60,000 bases of DNA from Apostichopus japonicus. Lineage: Eukaryota > Echinodermata > Holothuroidea > Aspidochirotida > Stichopodidae. Below, piece after piece: positions 1 to 13,300 of this stretch (positions are counted from its first letter, which is position 1; each line of letters starts with the position of its first letter). Where the stretch lies: positions 9,389,501-9,449,500 of the forward strand of contig NC_092582.1 in assembly GCF_037975245.1 (NCBI RefSeq). Reading direction: 5' to 3'. A program made the translations under genes and the position numbers. A model generated the notes under the pieces. The model was not told where the DNA came from and did not search any database. It saw nothing but the letters and a program-made list of their open reading frames with translations.

Positions 1-111
1 ATTTAATTGGTCAGTGCTCTTTGGACCAGAGCAAGCTACAGTATCCCTACCCCTTTCTCATCCTCTTTCCTTATTTTGAACAATTCATACTGATATTGGT
101 CTTTCTTTCAG

Positions 112-1319
112 ATACTGGAACATCTACTGCAGTCTGTGATCTGTCCTCATCTCAGTCTACTGTGTCTGCGTTCAAAGTCGAAGATGAATCCATCTACGGC
201 TGCTCTACCACCAGATATGACCTGGTGAACAGGAGACAGATTCATGTCATTGAACTCTTGTCACCGCGGAAGAATTTGGGAGACGGTGCAAGGGGGACAG
301 CTGAGGTCATGATCCAGAAAGGTAGAGATCTGCAGGTCGGTAACCGAGACACCCTGTTGGTCCTGGTGGCACAGTCTCCAACATTATGGAGGATCCGCAG
401 CACCGCAATAGAGGGAAGTCTAACTGTGTTGGTGAGTATCTTGCCATGTTTTATGAAGGTGGAGTTTGTTAGTTATTCACTTCATAATAAAGGTTCTGAT
501 TATCGCTATAGATGATACTGACAGTAATACCTCTCACAGAATGTCCCAGATGAGAGAGTTTTTGATTTGCTTGGTTTTGTGGGGAGAAAATATTTGCTGC
601 TTCCGGTATACAGTAAAAGAAATGTGAAATCGACCAGCAGTCTACTTACGATACAGCCTGGTCGTATGGAATGAAATTGGTGTGCAATTCCTGGTTACAT
701 AGTATGCAAGGTATACTGTAGCTTCTGACAGTACCCCCCCCGCCCCAATCCCATCCTGCCCCCATCCCAGTTCTGGATAGCTCAATGTCAGAGCACAGGA
801 CTTATAAACCCTGACGTCACTGGTTAGAATCCCTTTCTAACCCCAAAATCTTTCACTTTTTTAGATTCGTTTAGAATTTCCCGTTCAGGTTTCTGTTGTT
901 TGTTTACTCACATGCACTTCTTCAAGTCTTCAGTCTGTTTATGTTTGGCCGGCTGGAAAGGTCTTCCAGTAATAATGATGGTATCAAAACATTGCCTATT
1001 ATCTTTAGGATGTCATCAAATGGCTCTTTCCATATTGTGTTTTTGTTTGCTTTGATGTCTTGTTTGATGATGATTGTTTCATATCACTTTGGTGAGGAGG
1101 AATACCATTTTTTTTTTGTCTCATCAAATTCTTTACAGACCAACACCCATAGTGAGTCTGGCTCTGTGGGCTTAACTGACCTCTTTATGGAGCGTATCCC
1201 TGACATTGTAGCCACCAAGAAAGGGCTCCTTACGTGGGTGCAGGAAAACTATGGAGCAGTTACGTCATACTCCAATATCAGAGTAGCAAACCAGTTTGTG
1301 GTTTACCTGGCAGGACCTA
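112..1319 (+). CDS. TGFBR3: TGFBR3-like exons for the orphan (membrane-distal) domain
   Basis: Two exons, 112-431 (enters in phase 1) and 1139-1319 (ends in phase 1). The first contains the block IHVIELLSPRKN and two cysteines. The second ends with a segment reading LLTWVQENYGAVTSYSNI then VANQFVVYLAG. In betaglycan the matching segment closes the ligand-binding orphan domain. Exon 112-431 follows a good pyrimidine tract (tttctttcag) and ends at GTGAGT. A preceding exon must exist because the first codon is split, so the amino half of the orphan domain and the signal peptide are outside the window. Confidence 0.8.
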
Positions 1320-4300
1320 GTAAGTATCACTTTGCAGCCTGTTATAGGCATATAGGAATCAATAGAAGGGAGGGTGTGAGAGGGTGGGAAAATGGAACAG
1401 AACTGGACAAGATAGGGGAAGGATGCATGGGTCTTTCACTTTTGTGAAAATGTGGACATAATCCATTCCCTACCCTTACCCCTTCCTCTTAAACTTTTAC
1501 TGACTTCTTATTTTTTTCTGAAATATGTACCTTGCAGTTTGGTAGGTATTCTGCAGTGAAGTGTTAATAAAATTAATAATTTCAGCTCTGTTCTACATAG
1601 GTATGCATATAGAATATACAGTTATCCTAGTTCTGGTTCATTGTCTCCAACTGGTCCATGATCATAGCAACCAAGTCCATCTCCATAGTCACTAAGGTGG
1701 GAATGTAGAAGTTAATTAAACAAATGTCAAGTCAAGTTATTTCATGCAGTTGTTTGTACCTGACTTCTAATAGATATTCTATTTGTTAAGAGCTCCTCTT
1801 AAGACAGGAAAACAGTCTAGATGTCCTTAGCTAGATGTGTTTAGTCAAGAAATATGACTGTCCCCTCACAACAGTCAAGGATGATTATGGCAATCATTCT
1901 GGTGACAGTAAACACAAGGGAAAGTGGACAGTCCTCGTTGTGGATGCTCTAAGGCATTTTCTACATGAAATCAACGTAAAGCAGAATAATATGTCATTTG
2001 TAAGTGTAGTAGTAGGCATAAATAGCAGTATTGTTTCTTCTGGTAAAAGGATCCAACCCATCTTGTTTGGTGATCGAGAGCGTGGGGTCTGATACCGACC
2101 GTGGGTCTTAGTTAACACTCGTGGGGCGGGGGGGTAGGCACAAAAGCAACTTAATGCTCAATACCCAATAAAGGATCTGATCCCTAATGGAAGGCTCCTT
2201 TAACCTTAGGCCTCCCTACACACTGGCCCTGTATGCCTATTGGATGACCTGGAATTGATTTTACACATTTGCTCTGTGTTATTTCTTCACCATTTTTACA
2301 TTTGTTTCAGTTCCAGATGGCATGCTGTTAACACCGACAGCATTTTCACCCGACGTTACTCCCATACGTGATCTAACATCTGAACTGTCGCGCAACTCGG
2401 AGCTCAGTTGCCTGAACGATAGGATCAGTATCCTAGTACCCATCGGACTCGTGGTGAAGCACGGGCTGACACCAGGGATGGTGACTTGGCGCACTTCCAG
2501 TTGCAGGAGTAGGATGACAGATGAAGGACTGGTCCTCGAGACCAGCTATAATAGTTGCGGTTCGAGAGTCACTAGAAACTCAGATGATTCACTCAGGGTG
2601 TCTAATGAGGTAAGACGTGTATGAGAACTTTAGTTGTCTTAATGCTGAAGAAAGATGACACACGAAAACCTCTTTGAAAATCTTTAGTTTCTATTTGTGA
2701 TTCTGTGGGAATTGCAACAGTTTGTACATTACAAAAATAATTATTTATTTTGACATGGCGACTGATTTTGAAGATTTTGTCATTTACACATAGAAATTCC
2801 ACAAAAGACATTGGGCATCCAGTATAAATTTATCTTCTAATTTCCATAAATATTCCACATTCTCTTATTTCCTTAGTTTTTGACTTTCTCATTAAAACAT
2901 TTCTACTAGCTTATTATCCTTTGTCTCCTTTGTTTAAGGGACTAGTATTCCCGTAACATTGAACTGACCCTCTCATTCCCACGATATCGAACACAAAGAT
3001 GACAACACTAGATTTGTTATTTTTGTTTATTCTGCATAGTTGGCGGTATGTTCGGGTTGACCTAGTTTAACAGTTTCACACAGTCACACTGATGAGTTAG
3101 AAATGAACATCCAATGAGGAAGTTCTTGTGGTCAATCGTCGTTATGGGAACTTAATTTGAAACTTCCTATATATATGGGAATAGTTCCGTTTGAATAAAA
3201 CATTGAAATTTAAATATCTCTTTAGCGCTTTCATAAGGGAAGTTCCTTCTTGTATTACTGTCAGTGGTTTTGAGGTATGCAAGATGAAACTTTCAGATTG
3301 ATGATTTAACAAATTTGTTTACAATAAACTTCAAAAGCAGAGTTCCGCTTTTATCTTGATGGATCATTGATACCGTGAAATACTGAAATCATACACCAAT
3401 TTATTTATATTAGCTTGACTAGTCAAGTTGATTTCCAAGAAATAAAAGGAAAATGCCGTCCCGTCCTAAAATTTGGATGCAATAATTGGTTGGCAAAAAA
3501 AAGAAAAGAATGGGTGGCGCTTTCGAGGTCCGAAACGCTCTAATACAACTCCACATTGAAAGCTCATGTGAATAGGTTGTAGAATGTGAAGCAAACATTG
3601 TTGAATACGGAAGTCACATTTTTTCCCCCAAGGTGAACATGGAAAGAAATATTTGGTTTTGTAACGGAAATTCCAAAATTCAAATGTAATAGACTTTGCT
3701 TCCGAAGCAATAACTACAATCATTCACCATGGCTGGTTTGTTTATATTATTTGGGTGAGTGCCAAATAGTGCTGATGTATTACGGCAAGGACATGTTTTG
3801 AGGGAAGACTCCACAGGACTGTAAAAAAATCCAGATCCTTTGGCAAACAATATGTGAATGAAAGCACTGCTGAATGAAGAAGTCAAAGGAGGTTTAGTAT
3901 TGAAAAATGCAGCAGATTCAAAATAGCTGATGTATCATGTACTGTATAGCATGTAGGAGGTATGACTAATCATTCATCATAGTGGTTTGTTTATTATGTG
4001 GATGAGGAACCAACAGCCTTGATGTAGGGGGAAGGAACTATTTATAAAAGGGTGGGAATGCATTATCCTGACTAAAGACATCACATGCTTTGACAAAAGA
4101 ATGTTGATGGAACCATTGCAGAATAAGGAAGTCCCTTTTTGTGAACATGATTGTTTCAAGAACTACAGATAGAAAGTTGAAGGAAGTAACAGAATGCATT
4201 GCATTTAAACAAGTGTAAAATGGTGATTAATGCTTTGAATTGTCAAAGGGTGTTGAAGGGCAAGATCTGTTCAATGTCTGAGTCATGATGGTTTCCACCC

Positions 4301-7300
4301 ATGCCTAGCCTGAATTTCTTTTGGCCTATCAAAACAAGGACAACTAGAGTCAGTCAAATGGAACTAACTTGACAGCAGTTTAAAGTACTACGGACGGACG
4401 CCAAGCCGATTTGCCCCATATTCAGTACATTTGTTGTCTGTGATAATCTCATTCAAAAATTTGTTGAAAGTTTTGATAAAACTGGGAAAATCCTGAAATA
4501 TGTGCATACTATTTAAGTGGATTGTTGCACTCATCAAAATTTCATATTTTAGCCCTTAATATGTTAACCCCAATTGCCAGAAGCCCACATATATCATTGG
4601 AATAATGTGATGTTCTTTTTTTTTCAAAGAAGACAATTAAAATATAAATTTCAAAACAATTGCCTTAGGACACAAACCTGTGTTTAGTTTGCTTGAAATG
4701 AAGGTTGTGAAAACAAAAGGATAACTTAACAACAAATAAGGAAGTCACTCCCTTTTACATCATCAATGTGGATAATTAGCCTAATATTTATTCATAAATA
4801 AAACTAGAATTAAGAAGACTGGTAAAATGGTCAATCTTTTGATGGGAGTTGCAGCTACTTTCATGATTTCTAATGCCTATTAGAGTGATTAGGATAATGT
4901 TGCTCATAGGTGTCCATAGACCTTTAAACAGCTTTCAATGTTTGTAATGGGGCAAATACCTTACAACAGTCTCAATATAGGAGCTTGTTATATGCAATGG
5001 CATCAAGAGCATGGTTGGACCCCTGCGACTGTTTATGTTGCCAGTCTTCAATCATGCTAAGGTATTATTATGAAAATATTTTTCTTCATTCCACATATCT
5101 TCAGGCACCCAAGTCTATAGCTCCTCTAACCCCCCCCCCCCCCCCCCCCTCCCCATGGCAGGCCTGGTGAAAAAAGAAAAACTTACAGACCTTACAGAAG
5201 ATAGTCTGCTATTTTTTAAGGGTGGAAAGTTTTGGGAGGAGTTAATGTAGGAAGTGAAATAGGAGGAAAACAGAAGGCAACCTTGATGAGTACTTCAGCA
5301 ATCTATCATTGTTTCTGGTGATTTTAATACTCCAAGCATCGTCGTCTCCGTTCCCTAGGTGATGTTCCTCTCGAGTGACATAACAGAAGGGAGTGGGATG
5401 GTTTTCTCTGACGATGAAGATTACAACAGTTCAACAGTCATTGATCGTAAGCCGGTGAGCTGCGAGTACCTCATCCAGAGCAAACCTGAACCAGCGGAAA
5501 TCTCGTCGGAAGATCCCCTGATCGAGGGTACCAGTCTGTATCTGGATCTCTACACGAACGACAAGTACGAGAGGAGGATGTTGCTGGATCCATACAGAGT
5601 AGAGATAGGCGATCCACTTTATCTGGAGATGGGAGTCACCAAGGACGAAAGACTCAGCATCATCATGAACGACTGCTGGCTCGGTATCGACCAAGCCAAG
5701 TCGCTATACAATAACATCTATAGGCTCACATTGAATGGGTAAGTTTTACAATAACATTTATTGGCTCACCTTGAATGGGTAAGTTTTACAAATGTTTGGG
5801 TTTAGGAGACACTTTTTAGCACAGGATTGAAATTTTTTCAAAGTCATTTAATCAGTGTCTGGAATGAATCCTGCATTCTTTTATTGGAGTACTCACAAAA
5901 GCCTGGGACATGCAAAAACATTTATAGGCTCACATTGAATGGGTAAGTTTTACAAATGTTTGGATTAAGTAGACTCTTTGGCACAGGATCGAAATATTTT
6001 CAAAGTGTTTGAATCAATGGCTGGAATGATCCTCGCATCCTTTTATTGGAGTACTCACAAAAACATGGTACATGCAAAAAGATTTATAGGCTCACATTGA
6101 AGAATGGGTAAGTTCTACAAATGTTTGGATTAAGGAGACTCATTTTGGCACAGGATCGAAATATTTTCAAAGTGTTTGAATCAATGGCTGGAATGTATCT
6201 TGCATGTTTTTATTGGAGAACAAAAACCTGGGAAGTGCAAAAACAAAGATGAGGTTATCCCTGAATATGATTATTTATTTTCAACATGAATTTACTTCGC
6301 TCCTCGCTTACCTGTCTCGCCACAACCTTAGCACCCTCATTCTACCGCGCCTAGAATGTCCTGGTAACCTTTTAACACTGTGCACCCTCTGTGACCCGGC
6401 TTCACGGGTCACTGCCCATCCTTCTCATTCTACCAACCAAAGCGTCTACATCGTTATTTTCGAGCGGATATTATTCCATCGATTTCTGTCCAATTTTGGT
6501 TCCTAGAATCGGAATTTTTTTCCACCTACTGTTTGCTGAAGCATTCTAACCGTTGCAGCCCGATAAGTATCCTTTTCCTATTCTTGGGAGGTTTTTTAGG
6601 GCTGGTTTTTGTTAGCGGCGCTCGCGCCGTTTTTTCTGTGCAGAAAACTTGCGTGGGTAGCAGTTCTGCGATTTGTTTACCGTAGTTACGCTAGTTCCCG
6701 CCTTTTTAGGCTACACACGCTATCACGCTTTTCCCTCACCCACTGTTTAGTTGTTCACTTTTGTTGTTCACTTTAATTCTCCTGCCTTCATTATTCGTTA
6801 TTTTCGTTATTTCGTTGTCTTCTCTCCTCCCTGCCCTTCGTTAACTTGCTAGTTAGTTAAATTTTTTGTGGGTCGGCTTAGGCCTAATTGTTACCATTGT
6901 AAGCCGCGGGCCTCTAGCCTAGGCACGGTGTTAAGCCTAGTGTGTTTTCCCACAGATCTTATTGCTTCTCTCCCCCTTTTTAGCTTCCCTCTCCTATCGT
7001 TTGTTAGATTCTTCTTCCTTAACCGGGGTTTTTCAGTCATGTCCAGAAGCCAGTTGAAGTGCGTTAACTGCTCTATGTTCCGGCCAGGGAGGGCCTGGGA
7101 TGAGCACGATCTCTGTCCCAAGTGCCGTACGTGCACGAGGAGGGACCCCTGCCTAGTGTGTATCAACTTCACCCCCAACCAATGGCTAGACATTGATACC
7201 TGGCTAGCAGGCCAGAGAAGCAAACTTCAGGATAAACTCGACCTGCTCCCCAACCCCAGTGGGTCCCGAACAACGGGAGACCGACCACAGTTAGGAGAGG

Positions 7301-10300
7301 AAGAAGAAGGAGAGGTGTTGGAGAGGGGCCCAGTAGGGGCCGAGGAAGAAGGAGAGAAAGGGAAAGAGAGAGAAAGAGAAGGAGAGAGAGAAAGAGAAAG
7401 AGAGAAAGAGAGAGAGAAAATGCCTCCCACGGTCCCGGCGACGTCCGGATCAGTCATGACCAAGGGGAAAGGCAAAGACAAGGGCAAGGCTCCGGCCAAG
7501 AGAAAAGTGCCCAAGAAAAAGTCCGGCCTCGCCGGCACCGAGAAGGCTTCCCAATCTGGGTCGCAGAGAAATAACCCGCCGGAGAGGCAGGTGCCACGGG
7601 CACCGACAAGCCCAACTCGAGCTCCTTCCGGGGCGCACAGCAGAGAGCCAGAGGCCGGAGGATCGCTGTCCAACCAGAGCCGGTCCCGGAGCGGGGACCG
7701 AGAACCACAGCCATCACGATCCCCAGCTGGGATCCCCGACCGAGAGAGCAGAGGAAGGAATCCCTCACGCAATCCGGCCAGACGGGACCGCACCCGATCA
7801 CGGTCCCGATCCCCCAGACGAGGTACCAGGAGGGGATGGTCGCCAGCATCAGACCAGTCTTCCGACTCCTCCGATGATGGATACCGTAGGGCTAAGAGGA
7901 GGTATCGACCACACAAACAGCGTCACGAGGAAGAGCCCTCGTGGCTAGCCCAATTGACAGGTCTCCTAAAGCCGCTCCTCGAGAGAGAACAACAGAGAGC
8001 CGAGGCAGAAACAGAAGCCGGGAGCCAAAAAGCGGCTACAACGACCACTACGGTCCCGGAACCCCCCCTGGAACCGGAGGCAGTCACCCTCGGAGAGGAC
8101 ACTCTGGACTGCAGAGCCTCCGTAAATCTATCGGGTCTGGAGGACAACTCTGACGTCCCCCCGGAGTTCGACCCTTTGGAAGAGGAGTTCCCAGGCATCC
8201 TCGAGGAAGAGGAAGCTCCCACGGCGGGAGGCAGTTTACCCCCGGAACTAACCACGCGGGTGGCAGAAATCTTCCGCAAACACCTTGGGTTCGAAGACAC
8301 TCCCGAAGTGACAACAAAACCGACCCGAGTTTCCAAACTCACAGCCACAGGGGAGACCTCTACCCGTCCGAAATCTACCATTCCAGTCGACGCCTCCTGT
8401 TATGACAGGTTCGAGGCTATCGCGGACAAAAAGAGATGGACCGCGTTCCCGGCAAAAGCGGAACGAGCCATCAGGGTCCCAGACGAAGCATGGAAAACCC
8501 TTTTCAAATGCCCGACCATACCGCAGGAGGCTAGAGAAAAGCTAAGGTCCGAGCAGGGCTCTTCCTCCTCACACATCTTCAAAAATCCTAGCCAGAAGAA
8601 GCTAGAGGAGCTCCTAGTTGATGTCGACCTGGCCGCACGCTCCGGAATGAAGTTTACTTCTGTTCTCATGCTGACCGCGGAGGTGCTGATGAGATATCAC
8701 CAACAACTTCCACAGGACGATACCTACGTGTCCAGAAACGAGGCAGGCCAACTTTTACTACTCCTCGGACCGCTTGTGAGACTGGCCTTCGACCAGTTTG
8801 CTAGAGTCGCTATACGTTCAGTCAAGGCCAGGAGGGAAAACGTCATCTCCTCCTTCCGCTGGCCGTCCGTGGAAGCTAAGGAGAGAATGCTAGCCCTGCC
8901 CTCCTTGGGAGACGACCTCTTCGCTGGTAGCTTCCAACAAAAACTCCAGGAGGAAGTCTCACGCAGAGAGACATTAGCCAAATCGGAATTCCGCTCCTCT
9001 GAGAGATTCAGGTCAAGACCGCACCGCCTAAGAGAATCTAGACCAACCAGAGGAGGCAGAGGAACGTCCCTCAGGACACCCATGAGAGGAACCCCACGGG
9101 GCAGATCAAGAGGAACAACTAGCCGACCACCTCGCCCGTGGGGAACACGAGGCTCAGGCAGAAGCCCGGCGACGACCCGACGGGACGGCGACCGCTCCTC
9201 CACTAGACCACCGTTTGCCGCCCGGCCCTAGGGGTGCCCACGTCACCACGGCAACGCCGCAGGTGGGGGGGAGACTGTCACTTTTCACCCAGCAATGGGA
9301 CATTTTGGGCGGGGACAAGTGGGTATTGGAGACGATCTCACAAGGGTACAAGATAGAGTTCACCTCCGCCCCGCCCTCCGGGGAGGGGGGAAGACCTACT
9401 CCAATACCCACCGACCCCGTCCAACAAGCAGCACTAGAAGGGGAAGTATCAGCCTTGCTGGCGAAGCGGGCAATTGTAGAGGTGTCGGGAGAGGCGGGAC
9501 CCCTCTTCCGCTCCTCCCTGTTTCTAACACAAAAACGGGACGGGTCTTGGCGCCCGATCTTGAACCTAAAACCCCTCAACAAAAATTACGTAGAACCAAA
9601 ACGTTTCCGTATGGATACCCTAAATTTAATCCTACCCCTGCTCAGAAAGGGCATGTGGGCGGCAAGCGTAGACCTACAGGACGCTTACTTACATATACCA
9701 ATACATCCACGTCACCAGCGGTACCTAGCCTTCCAATACGCCGGAAGGAGATTTACATTCAGGTCACTCCCGTTCGGCCTGTCTACGGCACCAAGAGTCT
9801 TCACAAGAGTGGCAGGAACGGTAATCGCCTACCTCAGGAAACAAGGAGTAACGCTGTACGCCTACCTCGACGACTGGCTCATAGTAGGAGAGTCGAAGTC
9901 CAGCGCGGCACACAACGTACAGAAAACGGTGCAGACCCTTCAGGAACTGGGTTGGATAATCAGTCAAACAAAATCCCAGCTAACACCAACACAGACGATC
10001 CAGTTCCTGGGGGCCAGACTAGACCTCACCACAGGCATAGCCAGTCCCTCAGAACAAAGGATAGAGGCAGTCAGAGCGGCCACAGCCCAGATCATATCGT
10101 CACAAGAGTCACCCACAGGAACGTGGCTTCGAGCCCTGGGGCTAATGTCCAGCCTGGTCGACGTGGTGACATTATGCAGACTACGCATGTGTCCGCTGCA
10201 ACTCCACCTGCGGAAAACGGCCAACCTACTAACCCTGGACCAGACAGCGCCGATCCGCCGATCGGAAGACATCACCCCCCATCTACAATGGTGGCACGAC

Positions 10301-13300
10301 ACAGGCAATTGGGACCAAGGGGTCCCCTTCACCACCAGTTTGCCAAACACATCGGTCACGACGGACGCCTCATTGACAGGGTGGGGAGCCCACTGGAAGA
10401 ACTTGACAGCCTGGGGGACGTGGTCCACAGCAGAAAAGTCATGGCACATCAACTCACTAGAGATGTTGGCTGTCAAACGGGCCCTAGAGTCGTTCCACGA
10501 ACACCTGAAAAATACAGTAACCACCGTCTTCACGGACAATACCACCGTGGTAGCGTACATAAACAGGCAGGGGGGCACTCACTCCGAGAGGTTATGCCAG
10601 CTGACCTGGGAAGTCCTGATGACAGCCAAGGACTCCGGAATGACATTACGGGCGTCCCACATCGCCGGAAAACTAAATGTGATGGCCGATGCTCTATCCA
10701 GAGGACAGATGGACCCAAACGAGTGGGCACTGTCCCAGAAAACATGCAACAGGATCTTCGAAATCTTCGGCAAACCAATGGTGGACCTGTTTGCGACGGC
10801 GGAGAACACCAAACTCCAGATTTTTTGCTCCAGACAATTCCACCCCAGGGCGCACCACATCGACGCCATGTCCTTCCCATGGAACAATCTGGAAGCTTAC
10901 GCCTTCCCGCCGCTCTGCATGATCGGCCAGGTCCTGAGAAAGATCCGCCACTCCAGAGGAAGAGTCATACTGATAGCCCCCTTTTGGCCCCGCAGACCAT
11001 GGTTCGGGGAGCTCCTACAACTTCTAATGGACACCCCAGCGATCCTACCGGACACGCCCCATCTGCTGTCCCAAAGACGGGGAACCCTCACCCACCCAGA
11101 CATCAAAGGGCTACAACTAGTTGCGTGGAAGTTGTCAGGACTTCCCTTCGACAGAGGGGCTTTTCGGAAGCGGCTGCCGCGATCGCGGCCGACGCCAGGA
11201 GGGCAACAACCGTTGCTACTTACGATTCCCGACTACGCAAGTTCGGGGAATGGTGCCACAACAGACAGGTACTGCCATCCGAAACCTCTTTGGCACAGGT
11301 GGTAGACTTCCTTCACTCCCTCTTCGAGGAAGGCAAGCAAGTGTCGACCATCAAGAACTACAGGTCGGCAATTACCGTTATACATCGTGGGTTTGCAGAT
11401 GGGTCCACCCCAGGCAGCAACAGGGACATCTCCCAGCTCATCAGGGGGATGGCGAACAGGCGCCCCCGAATCAGGCGACTCGCGCCCTCGTGGAGTTTGT
11501 CAGCAGCGCTGCAAACACTCACCAAACCGCCGTACGAACCCATGGCCTCAGCCTCGCTGGCATCTCTTACAAAGAAAACGCTATTTCTGATCGCTCTGGC
11601 GTCAGCAAGAAGAAGAAGCTGTCTCCACGCTCTCTCCACCAAACAGAACCATATCAGGTTCGAGAACCACGGGGTAAGAATGGTCCCCGATCCGGCCTTC
11701 CTAGCCAAAAACCAGGTCCTATCCTTCCTGCCGGGGGACATTTTTATCCCCGAAATAAAATCCCTCTCTTCAATCGCAGAGGATAAACTGTGGTGCCCAG
11801 TCCGAGCTCTCAAATGGTATCTAAACAAGACCCAACACCTTAGAGGAACAACCACGACCTTGTTCATCTTACCGAGAGCACCTTATTCAGCGGCGTCCAA
11901 AGACACCATTTCCCGATGGCTGGCGGAGATCATCCGCCCGTTTACAACCGGCACAATTACACCGAGAGCCCACGACATCAGGGGAGTAGCGGCCTCAACA
12001 GCCCTTTTTGCGGGAGTCCCAGTGGAGGACATTCTCAAGGCAGCAGCCTGGCGAACGCCAACAACATTTGTTACCTGCTACCTTTCGGACTCTCTACAGG
12101 CTGAGACGGCGTTTTGTAGCGCGGTGATGCGAGGTCCGGCGGGTATTAGGTCCCACCCCTCGGGCCTCCCACCATCGGGCAGTGCCACTCGGTGCTAAGG
12201 TTGTGGCGAGACAGGTAAGCGAGGAGCGAAGTAAATACTCCAAAACTTACTGGTTTGGATATTTACGAGTGACGAGCTTACCTGTCTCCATTCCCGCCTC
12301 CCTCCCCCGAGGGGGGTGGGACGCAGCCGGACGGAGGAGCGGTCGCACTGACCTGACTATACACCTTCCTGTACAGGCCAAGAGACCTGAGAAAAAAAAG
12401 GAAGGGCCTCCACCGAACGAGTCCTCGCCCGGCCACCTAATTTTATCGGTGAGTTCATGGTAAAAATTTTTTTTTTTTTTGACGTAGTAACGTGTAGGAA
12501 CGGGTAGTAACTCGTAGTAACTTGTAGTAACCGGTAGTAACTCGTAGTAACGTGTAGTAACTTGTAGTAACCTAGTTCCACCGTGAGTTACTGGGGTTTT
12601 TAGTGTCGTATAACCCCCTTCTCTATGAAGTAATGTTCTTCTCACTTCGGTTGTCTCGTGACTTACCTGTCTCCTCACTACATCTACACTACAGTGTTCG
12701 GGGCGTTGGGCCTAACTTAAGAGTATCTCCTGCTATTTTTAGGCCTCTTTGTTAGAGTTAAGGGGTCAGACGTGGACGGGGTCGTAGAGGGTAGTCTCCC
12801 TCCCTACTGGGGGGAAGTACTCCCCCTCCCGTCAGTAGCGTCAGAATTCGATGTTAGTTCAGGAGTCGAGGGGGTAGTCTTCCCCTTCTGTCGGGGAGGA
12901 CTACTACTCAACTCCAAGGCAGAGACCACTTTGGAGGGCTTTGGTCTCATGAGAAGGATGGGCAGTGACCCGTGAAGCCGGGTCACAGAGGGTGCACAGT
13001 GTTAAAAGGTTACCAGGACATTCTAGGCGCGGTAGAATGAGGGTGCTAAGGTTGTGGCGAGACAGGTAAGCTCGTCACTCGTAAATATCCAAACCAGTAA
13101 GTTTTGGAGTTTACGTAATATTCTCTCCTTCTTTTGTTTCAGTTGTCCACAGGACCCCACGCTGGAATACTTACCTGTCAGTTACCCGTCGTACAGGATA
13201 ACGAGTCCACCAGGAATGGTCAAGCAGTTTACCTTTGATGTTCCTTTTGTGGATTCAGATGTCATGACCTTCTTCTTGTTCTGTAATCTCAGTCTCTGTT

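Larger units (their letters stand above)
6290..13110 (+). mobile_element. DIRS-type tyrosine-recombinase retrotransposon, apparently complete
   Basis: A 6.8 kb element, much more GC-rich than its surroundings, in the same orientation as the host gene and wholly within intron 5739-13142. It has the DIRS hallmarks: terminal inverted repeats instead of LTRs, an internal complementary region made of both ends joined, a Gag-like ORF, an RT-RNase H ORF and a tyrosine recombinase ORF, with no DDE integrase. Termini were placed by matching the ends to the internal complementary region: left from 6290 (ATTTAC), right to 13110 (TTTTGGAGT). No target duplication is visible, as expected for recombinase-mediated insertion. 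All three ORFs are open and the 123-bp repeats are identical, so the copy is young and possibly active. Confidence 0.92.

Noticed and set aside
7227-8381. Long minus-strand frames opposite DIRS ORF1
   Set aside because: Shadows of the Arg/Ser and Glu/Arg-rich Gag coding strand; low complexity and no known domain.
10530-11867. Minus-strand and third-frame ORFs across the RT and recombinase region
   Set aside because: GC-rich coding DNA leaves several frames open; only the RT-RNase H and recombinase frames carry conserved motifs.
12247-12678. Minus-strand frame rich in Tyr and Thr (VTTSYYELLP units)
   Set aside because: Produced by the gtagtaac minisatellite in the DIRS 3' region.
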